Notes under the pieces: generated by a model
Database searches by the model: none
What the model was told of the DNA's origin: nothing
The model's input: only the letters and a program-made list of their open reading frames with translations
Assembly: GCA_029260315.1 (NCBI GenBank)
Contig: JAJDDM010000135.1
Location: 1 to 64,000, forward strand
Direction of reading: 5' to 3'
DNA length: 64,000 bases
From: Phycisphaerales bacterium
GTDB taxonomy: Bacteria; Planctomycetota; Phycisphaerae; Phycisphaerales; UBA1924
Part shown: positions 50,151 through 58,554 of the stretch, piece after piece
How the letters are laid out: the number at the start of each line of letters is the position of its first letter
Position numbering within the stretch: the first letter of the stretch is position 1
Made by a program: the position numbers and the translations under genes

Positions 50151-50246
50151 ATGGATCCATGGTTGCCTCCATGCATGTGTGGCAAGAAGAAGCGATGCAG
50201 GCCTACAGCACGCCATGTGTGGAAGCCCCCTTGCATCGTGCTCTGA
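50151..50246 (+). CDS. Possible Cys-rich 31-aa micro-ORF
   Basis: MDPWLPPCMCGKKKRCRPTARHVWKPPCIVL preceded by GGTAGGAAGG. Confidence 0.25.
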   Translation: MDPWLPPCMCGKKKRCRPTARHVWKPPCIVL

Positions 50247-50274
50247 TTCGTGGCATCGATCGCCTCAGGGAATC

Positions 50275-50997
50275 ATGAGTCGATGCATGCTCACACTTGC
50301 TTACTTCAACCAGAAGGGAGGCGTCGGAAAGACGACGTCGGCCGTGCACCACGCGGTGCGCCTCAGCCAGCGCGGCCTCAACACAGCGCTGGTTGACGTG
50401 GACCGCCAGCGCCACGCTTCGCGCTGGGTCGAGGCGTCACCGTTCGGCGTGACTGCCCACTACGTGTCACCTCAGGAGCTCTCGGAATCGATCCGTCACC
50501 AGGTCGCGAAGGGGGAGAACCCAAGTGCCCTGCCAGACGCAGGCGCCTTCGACGTCATAGTGATCGATGCCCCTGGGCAGCTCGACGTCGCCAAGCCCGT
50601 CTTGCTCGTTGCGGATGTCGCGGTGATTCCGTGCGTCCCAAGCCCCGACGATGTGAACTCCACCATCGAAACGCTGATGGCCATCCAGCGTGTGCGACAG
50701 AAGCGTCAGGGAAGGCCGTACCCGATCGTGTTCCTGAATCGCGCTGACCGTCGGAGCAAACTCGGTCGGGAGAGCGGCCTGCTCGTCGCGGAGTTCGAGA
50801 GGGTGGGGGTGCCAGTCTGCACGGCGACGCTCCCACATCGGGCGGCGTTCGCCAGAGCCCGAGACGCTGACACGGTGGTGGGGGCGGTGCGCTTTGGCAG
50901 GAAAGCCGCGAGGGAAATGGATGCCGTATTTGAGGAGATCGAAGCCTATGGAAGAGACAAGACCGAGTCTGGCGGCCCGAGCCGGCGTGCAGCTTGA
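50275..50997 (+). CDS. ParA-family partition ATPase
   Basis: LAYFNQKGGVGKTTSAVHHAVRLSQRG, VIVIDAPGQLDVAKPVLL. Confidence 0.93.
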   Translation: MSRCMLTLAYFNQKGGVGKTTSAVHHAVRLSQRGLNTALVDVDRQRHASRWVEASPFGVTAHYVSPQELSESIRHQVAKGENPSALPDAGAFDVIVIDAPGQLDVAKPVLLVADVAVIPCVPSPDDVNSTIETLMAIQRVRQKRQGRPYPIVFLNRADRRSKLGRESGLLVAEFERVGVPVCTATLPHRAAFARARDADTVVGAVRFGRKAAREMDAVFEEIEAYGRDKTESGGPSRRAA

Positions 50998-51331
50998 GGC
51001 CGTGGACATGAAGCTGACGGACATCGACGAGCTCCTCCGCGACGAGGATGACCTGCAAGGGAAGAGCGAGGCTCCCGAGCCGCTGCCAAAGGTCGCCAAG
51101 CGGCGCATCCCGAAGCCGACGTCGCCCAAGCCTGAGCCCAGCCCCGCCGCCGAAACGAAGTACAAGCAACTGAGCTTCTACGTGTCGCGCGAAGAGTACT
51201 TCGCCCTTCGCACCGCGAGTGTCGACCGGGAGGGCCGAGGCAAAGAGCCTTTCGGCCACGAGAAGATGGCTCGTGCGGCGCTCCGCGCCTGGCTCTCAGC
51301 CCGGGGGTATCTCGACAAGAAGGCGGCGTGA
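50948..51331 (+). CDS. Probable partition partner/small DNA-binding protein
   Basis: Overlaps parA 3' end; TKYKQLSFYVSREEYFALRTASVDREGRGKEPFGHEKMARAALRAWLSARGYL. Confidence 0.6.
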   Translation: MEETRPSLAARAGVQLEAVDMKLTDIDELLRDEDDLQGKSEAPEPLPKVAKRRIPKPTSPKPEPSPAAETKYKQLSFYVSREEYFALRTASVDREGRGKEPFGHEKMARAALRAWLSARGYLDKKAA

Positions 51332-52236
51332 CGAAGGAGCTCACCCCGAGAGAAGAGCGCTTGGTGGCTGCCGCCACCGACATCCGATCGCGGCCACCAG
51401 GCCCGAAAGAGACAGCGTTCCTGACCCGCTTCCTCGTCCAGGCAACGCTCCCGCATCGCCAGCCCAAGGGCAACCCATCCGAGTGGTACCGGGTGAACGG
51501 CCACTACACGCTGGCCATCCGCCCTGGGTTCACGCAGGACCGCAAAACCCGCGACCGCACCTGGCTCGGCTACCCGTCGGGGTCGATTCCAAGGCTGCTG
51601 ATGTTCTGGACGACGACGGAGGCTCTGCGCACGGGCTCCCGGAAGCTCCACATGGGGAGCAGCCTGAGCGAGTTCATGCGAGAGCTGGGGCTCAATCCTC
51701 GAAACGGCCGCGGCGAGCGCTCCGACGCGCACCGCCTGCGCCTGCAGATGGAGCGGCTCTTTCGGGCCACGATCAGCTTCGAGTACGCCGACAACACCAC
51801 CCGGCGCTGGTGCGACATGCAGGTGGCCCCCGAAGGAGAGCTCTGGTGGGACCCACGGCGCCCCGACGAGGTCACGCTCTGGGACAGCTGGCTCCTGCTC
51901 GGCGAACGCTTCTACGAAGCCATCGTGGGTGCTCCCATCCCGCTCGATGTGCGCGCGCTCCGGGAGCTCAAGAGCTCGCCCCTGGCTCTCGACCTCTACG
52001 CCTGGCTCACCTACAAGACCTACCAGGTGAGCAAGACCGACCGGCCCCAGCGAGTGTCGTGGAACCAGCTACTTGCACAGCTCGGAGCCGACTACAGCTC
52101 GCCGAAGGATTTCGCAAAGAAGGCCCGTCATGCCCTGCAGCGCATTCGCCCGGTCTACCCCGGGCTGTCCCTTCGGGACTTCCCCGGAGGGCTCATCGTC
52201 CGGCCCGGACGAACCGCCATCCCCAACGCCCGGTAA
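51328..52236 (+). CDS. Plasmid-type RepA replication initiator
   Basis: SLSEFMRELGLNPRNGRGERSDAHRLRLQMERLFRATISFEY...LALDLYAWLTYKTY; GTG start overlaps upstream TGA. Confidence 0.85.
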   Translation: MTKELTPREERLVAAATDIRSRPPGPKETAFLTRFLVQATLPHRQPKGNPSEWYRVNGHYTLAIRPGFTQDRKTRDRTWLGYPSGSIPRLLMFWTTTEALRTGSRKLHMGSSLSEFMRELGLNPRNGRGERSDAHRLRLQMERLFRATISFEYADNTTRRWCDMQVAPEGELWWDPRRPDEVTLWDSWLLLGERFYEAIVGAPIPLDVRALRELKSSPLALDLYAWLTYKTYQVSKTDRPQRVSWNQLLAQLGADYSSPKDFAKKARHALQRIRPVYPGLSLRDFPGGLIVRPGRTAIPNAR

Positions 52237-52282
52237 GAGCACGAGGTCCGCCGAGCGAGCCCCTTCTCGGGGCTCCTTTGCC

Positions 52283-52412
52283 TGTGGATAACCCTGTGGA
52301 AGAGCAGCATTCCGCTGAGATGAAACGGTCCACCTCGGAGGCCCCGTGAAGCCGGGCACTTGCGGGAGCGCTGAGACGAAATGGTCCCCCGACTGAGATG
52401 AAATGGTCCCCC
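52283..52412. other. Candidate plasmid origin: DnaA box plus three 21-bp iterons
   Basis: TGTGGATAA (52283-52291); GCTGAGATGAAACGGTCCACC (52314), GCTGAGACGAAATGGTCCCCC (52370), ACTGAGATGAAATGGTCCCCC (52392). Confidence 0.75.
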
Positions 52413-52440
52413 CTTCCTATAGATACCTATAGAAGATCCT

Positions 52441-54174
52441 GTAGTAAGGGCTGTGGGAAGCGGGAGAGAGCTTCGCGCGTCTCGGGAAGGCCAAGCCGAG
52501 AATGCGTGGAGAGGTGGGTGGAGAATCTCTCTGTCCGGGAAACCCTGACCGTGATAGGTGAGCCTCTTGTAGGCCGATGGGTCTACCCGTGCTCGGTGGA
52601 TGCCAGACAGGCACCGCCTTGCACCTTTGAGATGGGACAGCAGCACCCAGGAAGTCTGGCTTACCGGCCAGGTGAAGGGCTGCGGGTTCACCACCCGCAA
52701 CTGCCGCTGGACCCGTAGAGCCGGATGCCGCGAGAGTGGCTTGTCCGTGCTCGAGGGAGGCTTGTCGGAGTAACCCTTTCTCACCGTCCTCCGCTGTTCC
52801 CGTAAGGCCGCATAAGGAGTTTCCTGCGGCAGGGTGTTTGGACAGATAAAGACCAATCCCGACATTCGATCCCATAGCCAAGTGCCTTGAAGAAGGGCGA
52901 CCGGGAAAGACCTGGAAGGCGGCTCGAGAGAGCAACCGACCAGGCTGTGATGGTTGAAGGTGGTGAGTGGGGGAGGTCCCCCACGAATCCCCCTGCGGGG
53001 TCAGGACCGAAGCTCTCTTGGAAGAGCAAGATCGGGTGGAAGACTCGTGAGGTTCGGGCAACGCAAGCCGGCGTCGGGAGTGGCGAGGTCCGCAAGGGCC
53101 CGTCCCGGGTGATGACGACACTCGGGTATCGCGCTACAAAGGAGGCTCTGGTCTCCCCAAAACGCGAACGCGAAGAGCTCAACGATGAAAGGCCCGCAAG
53201 GGCTTGCCGGTCAGCACCATCGGAGACGGTGCCGAACCGCGAAAAGCGGTATGCGATGGGTAAGGGGATGCTTCTTGCTTCGATCCCCCGAAATCGAGGG
53301 CCAGTCTGGCTCTCGTAAACGACGTCTTGGGCGGGAGCCTTCGACGTACGCATGACGCCTGAGGGGTCTCCCCTCTAGCGACGTGACCGATGGAGTGACA
53401 ACCAGCACTAACCGGGGAACCACGGCAGCAGCCGGTGTGGTGACCGGTGCCCAGAGACGTCTTCTGGGTGCTTGAAACGCTGTCGTGGGGGAGTAGGCCC
53501 CAACTAGAAGCGGGCCCTCGATGGACGAGGGCTCGGCGGTGACTGGAGGGAAGCCTCCAGCGGGAGCAGTCTTGCTCCCGTGCGGCAAGGCCGTCGCATC
53601 CCGTTCGTGTGCCAGCGGGTGGTGCCGGGCACGTGGAACGACGACGAAAGGGGTGACGGGTCGTAGGCCCGTCTCAAAGGTGCACTGACGAGAGGAGGGG
53701 AGACTCTCCTCCCGTCAGCGCGAAAGAACTCGCGGTCGATGCCGCGAGAGAAGAAGGGCTCTGGCGAGCTTGTGTTCTCTCGCATCACGCGTCCCGAGTA
53801 CGGAGGAGGTTACCACCAGAGGCCCGGAGCGTGGGGGGGACCCACGTCTCAGAGCGGTCTCTGGTGAAGAGGTTTGCGCAACACCTATGGAGTTGCGCAA
53901 CAGCAACATGCTGAAGCAGGTCGCGCGTGAACTTGCAAAGCAGGAAAGGAGGGCGAGAAGTGCGTTGTGGGGGCCTGTGAGCCACGTGGTGGCACGATCT
54001 GATGCCGACTGCGGGTCTGGGTCCCCTGGAGACAGCCTCGGGGTCGTGAGGAGCTCTGTGCTCCTTGCGGCCTCGAGGTGGCTCTCATGCTGGAGAGAGG
54101 TTGCGGCGAAAGGGAGCCCGCCGAAAAGAGGCTCCCACCATCACGGAGGGGGATGAGCAAGGACGAGGGCGAAG
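52441..54174 (+). ncRNA. Candidate giant structured non-coding RNA (~1.73 kb; ends approximate)
   Basis: No convincing protein on either strand; many perfect short-loop hairpins, e.g. TGCGGGT/ACCCGCA (52681), GTGGGGG/CCCCCAC (52967), GCCC-GCAA-GGGC (53192), CTGGAGG/CCTCCAG (53543), CGGGAGCA/TGCTCCCG (53561), CTCGCGG/CCGCGAG (53729), CACCAGAG/CTCTGGTG (53814/53859), TTGCGCAAC/GTTGCGCAA (53874/53892). Confidence 0.75.
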
Positions 54175-54852
54175 ATGGGGAGAGGGACGTATCGGTTTGA
54201 AGCGGCTTCGGTCGAGGGCTTCGTGCAACAGCTCGCGGCGGGGTACATGCCGCACGGGTACTGGTTCTACGTCCGGGGCAGGATCCCGGAGCGGAAACCC
54301 GTCGAAGCGGTCGACCGAAAGCTCCTTCGTCGCTACGAGGTCGCGATGTCGCCTTGGCAGCGGGTCCGAAGGAGGCGCCGGGCACTGGAGCGTCGTGAGC
54401 CGGCGCCGGCGAGCGTGCAGTACCTGAGGCTCGATCGAACGTTCGTTCTGTTGGCCACGCACGGTCATCACCAGCTCTTTGAGGATGAAGCCAGGGCCTT
54501 GAAGGACTTCCGAAGGGCGCCGCTTCGCTTCGGGGGCTACTCGATCGCGCTGCGAGGAGGGCGAGCCTCGGTCCGGATCGAGGACGAGCAGTTCAAGGTG
54601 GTTCGAGCGGCGTTCACCGACCAGGCGCTGAGGCTCCCAGTGGAGCAGTTGGGACGAGCGTTTCGGGAGTTGCCGTTCGTGCCCTACGCGCCCGTGAGAC
54701 GGCAGCTCTTCCGGCTCCTTCGAGCGGTGAACGAGCGACGGAAGATCGCGGGGCTCGAGGAGGTGCCGCCGATCTGGCTGCAGCTCAAGCGAAAGCCGGT
54801 GCCGGTCTTTCGAGATGAGGGCATCAGCAGGAGGAAGAGTGTTTGTTTCTAG
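54175..54852 (+). CDS. Basic 225-aa protein directly downstream of structured RNA
   Basis: MGRGTYRFEAASVEGFVQQLAAGYMPHGYWFYVRGRIPERKPVEAVDRKLLRRYEVAMSPWQRVRRRRRALERR...; very Arg-rich; family not recognised. Confidence 0.75.
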   Translation: MGRGTYRFEAASVEGFVQQLAAGYMPHGYWFYVRGRIPERKPVEAVDRKLLRRYEVAMSPWQRVRRRRRALERREPAPASVQYLRLDRTFVLLATHGHHQLFEDEARALKDFRRAPLRFGGYSIALRGGRASVRIEDEQFKVVRAAFTDQALRLPVEQLGRAFRELPFVPYAPVRRQLFRLLRAVNERRKIAGLEEVPPIWLQLKRKPVPVFRDEGISRRKSVCF

Positions 54853-54859
54853 GGCAGGA

Positions 54860-55021
54860 ATGATCGTCGGAGGAGTGCTCGGTGTCAGCGTCGGGCTTGC
54901 TGCGGAATCGATGGGAGCGCTCTCGGCTGTCGCCCTTGGGCTGCTCGGGGCAAGTGTGGGTGCCGGCTTTGGAATCGTGGCACCCATCGTCGTGATCGTC
55001 TGGGTGTTGCGCTTTGCGTAG
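54860..55021 (+). CDS. Small glycine/alanine-rich membrane protein
   Basis: MIVGGVLGVSVGLAAESMGALSAVALGLLGASVGAGFGIVAPIVVIVWVLRFA. Confidence 0.45.
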   Translation: MIVGGVLGVSVGLAAESMGALSAVALGLLGASVGAGFGIVAPIVVIVWVLRFA

Positions 55022-55071
55022 CGTCTTCGGCTCGGTTGCCTTTCGGATGCAATCCGTGCCAGTGTTGCCCC

Positions 55072-55500
55072 ATGGGCCGCATCATCGCTTCCGTCACCGT
55101 TGAGAACCTCCACCAGGAAGGCGCATCGTTTCGCTGCGATGCCTTGGTCGACACCGGCGCGGCGTTTCTTGTGCTGCCGAACGCCTGGCGAGAGCGCCTC
55201 GGGAAGCTCGACCTATCTCGGAAGGTGGAGATCGAGTTAGGCGACCAAAGCGTCCGATCGGGCGAGGTCTGTGGCCCCGTGAAGATTCAGATCGAAGGCT
55301 TCGACGCCTTCTCGGGAGAGGTGCTCTTCATCGACATGGAACCGGCCGGAGGGCGGTATGACCCGCTGCTTGGATACGTTCCACTCGAGCAGAGCCAGGT
55401 CGCCGTGGACATGGTGGGACACCGCTTGGTGCCCGTGCGCCGCGTGGATCTCAAAGTGGTAGTGCTTGAAGGGGCCGATTTCACTGGCTCGACCCCATAG
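55072..55500 (+). CDS. Retropepsin-like aspartic protease (clan AA)
   Basis: FRCDALVDTGAAFLVLPNAWRERLG (DTGA), DPLLGYVPLEQSQVAVDMVGHRLVPV. Confidence 0.85.
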   Translation: MGRIIASVTVENLHQEGASFRCDALVDTGAAFLVLPNAWRERLGKLDLSRKVEIELGDQSVRSGEVCGPVKIQIEGFDAFSGEVLFIDMEPAGGRYDPLLGYVPLEQSQVAVDMVGHRLVPVRRVDLKVVVLEGADFTGSTP

Positions 55501-55509
55501 CCAGAACCC

Positions 55510-55830
55510 TCAGTACTCATCCGGAAGGAGCACCGTCGTCACCGATCGGTCCGCTTCCGTGATGATCCAGAACTTGGTGCCCTGCTTCGTGCGATAGGCC
55601 GAGAGGAGCCGAGTCTCTTGACGAAGAGCCGCATCATTGGCGGCCTTGTCCTCATCATCCAACTCGCCCCAATCTCCACGAGCGTGACGGGCGATGGCCG
55701 TCACCAACTCGTCGGATGGGACCTCTGCCAGCGCCCCTGGTGTCGTGAGGAGCCGGCCCAACACGAAGTGGACAGAAAACCTGTCGGAGACCACGTGATT
55801 CCTCCAAATGAGACCTTGTGCGTGCTCCAC
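55510..55830 (-). CDS. Conserved plasmid/ICE-associated hypothetical protein
   Basis: LVTAIARHARGDWGELDDEDKAANDAALRQETRLLSAYRTKQGTKFWIITEADRSVTTVLLPDEY. Confidence 0.7.
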   Translation of the reverse strand: MEHAQGLIWRNHVVSDRFSVHFVLGRLLTTPGALAEVPSDELVTAIARHARGDWGELDDEDKAANDAALRQETRLLSAYRTKQGTKFWIITEADRSVTTVLLPDEY

Positions 55831-55924
55831 CCGCAGTGGGAAGAGCAGTCACAAGGCCTTGAGGAAGAGAGCGAGGCCTCTACACGTGCTTAGATCGAAT
55901 CGTGTGTCGATGGCAAGGACTGGC

Positions 55925-57382
55925 CTACCAGTCGTGTTCGACCAGAGACTGAATGTACGTGGCCGCGGAAGCAATGGCCCCTGCGACGTGTCGAAGAGGC
56001 TCCTGGCAGTGAACGCCGTCGATGGTCAAGAAGTTGTAGCCCACACCGCCGTCCTCAAGTCCGTCGAGGTCCGGGCACCTCGGCATCCGGTAGAAGTCCA
56101 GTGGTATGCCTGCGCGGTCAAGCCCAGTGGCGAGAGGTGTTCCCGGGAGTACCGTCTCGACATTTGGGTAGAAGCCCGCGACCGTCGTGCCCTGTTCGAG
56201 GACTTCTTCACAGAGTCCCACGGTTTCTCGAACTGTCTCTGCCGTCTCCAGAAGCGCGCCTTCTGTCGAGAGAGCGCCAAACATGAGCGACAACCCAACA
56301 CGAAGTTCGGCTCGCCGGAGCCACTTGAGCCTCTCGAGAAGGAGGTTCCTCGTAAGCGCCGGTTTGCCGACGCTGCTTAGGATTGCTGCGGCACCGCTTT
56401 CCACACCGGTGTAGACGTATCGGCAGCCATGGTGGGCGAGAAGTTGCACGGTCCTCTCCGACAGCATCGGCAGGTACACCTGGCATCCCCACTCAACACC
56501 GAGGCGACTCAGCATCGGAAGGAGGGTGGTCCGAACGTGCGTCGTCGTCGGGAAGATGCTGTCTTGGAAGTAGACCGAGTGGCCGGGCCTTGAGGCGCAG
56601 AGTTCCTCCAGCCAGTCGAAGCGCTGCTGAACGAGCACGCGCCCGTCGGGCGAGGCTTCGCTGCAGAAGATGCAACGCCCGTACGGACAGCCCCTGCTGA
56701 TCATGACGGGCAGGGTGGATCCAGAAGCGAAGGCAGTGAACTCGATGTGCTGATCCGTCACTGGACGGTCGGGGATCTCTCCGAAGGACAAGGGGCCACC
56801 GTCTAGGTCAAGATGCGGCGTGGAGAGAGGCCACCAAGGGCTCGTGAGTCTCACCCGTCCCGCTGGAGGAGGCCTCTTCGCCAAGGAGGCAGGAAGCGAC
56901 TCGCAAAACCGCTGGGGGGGCGAACCGTGCTCGACGTATTGGGGCAGAAGCCACCCGAGAGCGTGCTCCGCGTCTCCCGCGATCGAGAGATCGATTCCGG
57001 ATATGCTCCCGGCCATCTTCTGCGGGCAGTCGTCTTCGTGAGGTCCTCCGGCTAGGAGCAGGACTCGGTCGCCGGCTTCCTCGCGGATGGTTGCAACGAC
57101 TCGAGCTGCCTCCTCAATTGCGGCCGTCGATGTGGACACGCACACAACGCGGAGTGAACCTCCGCGCGCGAGCGATCGGAGCTCGGCGTAGAACTCCTCG
57201 CTCGCGCCTCGTGGGTCGAGGTATCCGACTTGCTCGTCGGCGTCGGCGAGTGCGGGGAGAGCGAGGGCGACCGCGGAGAGGAGGCTGCCTGGCATGCCCT
57301 CGAACTTTAGCGTGCCTGGGTAGGGGGCATGGATCAGCAGGATGGACGTCTGAGTTGTTGCTTCTTGGAGTGTGTCGACCAT
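55925..57382 (-). CDS. B12-binding domain radical SAM protein
   Basis: SILLIHAPYPGTLKFEGMPGSLLSAVALALPAL; ISRGCPYGRCIFCSEA; YVYTGVESGAAAILSSVGK. Confidence 0.87.
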   Translation of the reverse strand: MVDTLQEATTQTSILLIHAPYPGTLKFEGMPGSLLSAVALALPALADADEQVGYLDPRGASEEFYAELRSLARGGSLRVVCVSTSTAAIEEAARVVATIREEAGDRVLLLAGGPHEDDCPQKMAGSISGIDLSIAGDAEHALGWLLPQYVEHGSPPQRFCESLPASLAKRPPPAGRVRLTSPWWPLSTPHLDLDGGPLSFGEIPDRPVTDQHIEFTAFASGSTLPVMISRGCPYGRCIFCSEASPDGRVLVQQRFDWLEELCASRPGHSVYFQDSIFPTTTHVRTTLLPMLSRLGVEWGCQVYLPMLSERTVQLLAHHGCRYVYTGVESGAAAILSSVGKPALTRNLLLERLKWLRRAELRVGLSLMFGALSTEGALLETAETVRETVGLCEEVLEQGTTVAGFYPNVETVLPGTPLATGLDRAGIPLDFYRMPRCPDLDGLEDGGVGYNFLTIDGVHCQEPLRHVAGAIASAATYIQSLVEHDW

Positions 57383-57386
57383 GGCG

Positions 57387-57447
57387 CAGACAATTGTCTG
57401 CGCTAGCGGCGTTGCAGACAACTGTCTGTAGCTCAGTTGTCTGCAAC
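57387..57447. promoter_or_regulatory. Multi-palindrome operator between divergent radical SAM and XRE genes
   Basis: CAGACAATTGTCTG (57387-57400), CAGACAACTGTCTG (57415-57428), 14-bp inverted repeat GTTGCAGACAACTG (57411)/CAGTTGTCTGCAAC (57434). Confidence 0.85.
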
Positions 57448-57463
57448 GCAGCACGCTGCCGAA

Positions 57464-57703
57464 GTGGCAGAACGGAAGAAGATCTCGCTGGAGCAGGCGT
57501 TTGGCCTGGTGGTGAGGGAGCGCCGGCTCCGGCTAGGCCTCTCGCAGGAGGCGCTCGCGTTCGAGGCCGACCTCCACCGGACGTACATCAGCATGCTCGA
57601 GCGCGGACTCCGGGTTCCTTCGCTCGCCACGATCGCCCTCTTGGCGGAGGCCTTGGGAACGCGAGCGAGCACTCTGGTAGCCGAGGCCGAGGGCACATCC
57701 TAG
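57464..57703 (+). CDS. XRE-family HTH regulator
   Basis: FGLVVRERRLRLGLSQEALAFEADLHRTYISMLERGLRVPSLATIALLAEALG. Confidence 0.9.
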   Translation: MAERKKISLEQAFGLVVRERRLRLGLSQEALAFEADLHRTYISMLERGLRVPSLATIALLAEALGTRASTLVAEAEGTS

Positions 57704-57789
57704 GCGCGTGCAATCCGTGGGTCGGCCGACATTCCGAGGCCGAACTCTCCCTCTAGACAGATGCTCGCTATCGCGTGTATGGCTCTCTC

Positions 57790-58470
57790 ATGGGAGGGAG
57801 AGCATCACCGTGGTATCCGCTGACGTCGAACGAGACGCAGGTCGCACTCGCTGTTGCAGGTCTGCTTGGGACAGCTCTGGAGGTTTCCGGGCTCCCGCTT
57901 TCTGTTGTGGTTGCGAGCATTGCGAGCTTTCTCGGAATCGCCTACTTCGCGGGCTTCCTTGCTCGAGCGGCGAGTAGCCAGTTCGCGTTCGTTGAGCATG
58001 CTGCACGAGGAGGCGCTGGGTACCTTCCGTACTTCCGGCGTGCTCGAAAGAGCCTCCTGTTGATCCATGTTGACGACGACCCGCCAGTGCCGGAGCTCAC
58101 GGGGCTCTATGCGACGCTCCTCGAGAAAGGCGTGGAGATCAGGCGTCTCATCATCCGGAGGCCGGAGGCCCTCCCGGAGGCGTACGACTGGGTGGGCCGC
58201 CTTGAGCCGCACCCTCGCCTTATCCAGCGTGAAGTCCCGCCCCCCGAGGCGGCTCTTGGCGCGCTGAGCTTCGCGATCGTTGACGAGAGCACGGTCTTGA
58301 TTGCCGTGCCGGATGTCTCCGCAACAGAGGCCGCCCCGTACTCATCGGGGTTCTTTCTGAGGCACCTTCTCGTGGTGGACGACGCGCGCGTGGCGGCAGC
58401 CTTTGTGCGTGTGCACGAGTTGCTGTGGAAGCGCGGGCAAGGCCTTCCAGCGGCAGTGCTTCCTGGCTGA
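57790..58470 (+). CDS. Membrane-anchored hypothetical protein
   Basis: Two N-terminal hydrophobic segments then soluble domain FRRARKSLLLIHVDDDPPVPELTGLYATLLEKGVEIRRLIIRRP. Confidence 0.6.
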   Translation: MGGRASPWYPLTSNETQVALAVAGLLGTALEVSGLPLSVVVASIASFLGIAYFAGFLARAASSQFAFVEHAARGGAGYLPYFRRARKSLLLIHVDDDPPVPELTGLYATLLEKGVEIRRLIIRRPEALPEAYDWVGRLEPHPRLIQREVPPPEAALGALSFAIVDESTVLIAVPDVSATEAAPYSSGFFLRHLLVVDDARVAAAFVRVHELLWKRGQGLPAAVLPG

Positions 58471-58554
58471 ACGCCATACGGCGTTCGGAACCCCAAGCGA
58501 ATCCCGCTGGCTTCATCAGGAGTTTGTCTGCCCACCCCCGATGGAGTCAGAGGC

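Noticed and set aside
52300-52420. Iteron-like repeats as a CRISPR or promoter array
   Set aside because: Irregular spacing, only three copies, adjacent to repA and a DnaA box; plasmid origin fits better.
52887-53318. 143-aa ORF MKKGDRERPGRRLERATDQ... in the structured region
   Set aside because: Low-complexity Arg/Gly/Pro composition, coincides with hairpins, no recognisable domain; treated as chance ORF.
52889-54170. Group II intron explanation for the structured region (GGGCGACCGGGAAAGACCTGG...ACCGACCAGG recalls domain I-like text)
   Set aside because: No GUGYG 5' end at a clear boundary, no domain V-like AGC...GAAA...GUU hairpin found by eye, no reverse transcriptase and no interrupted gene. 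A covariance search could still overturn this.
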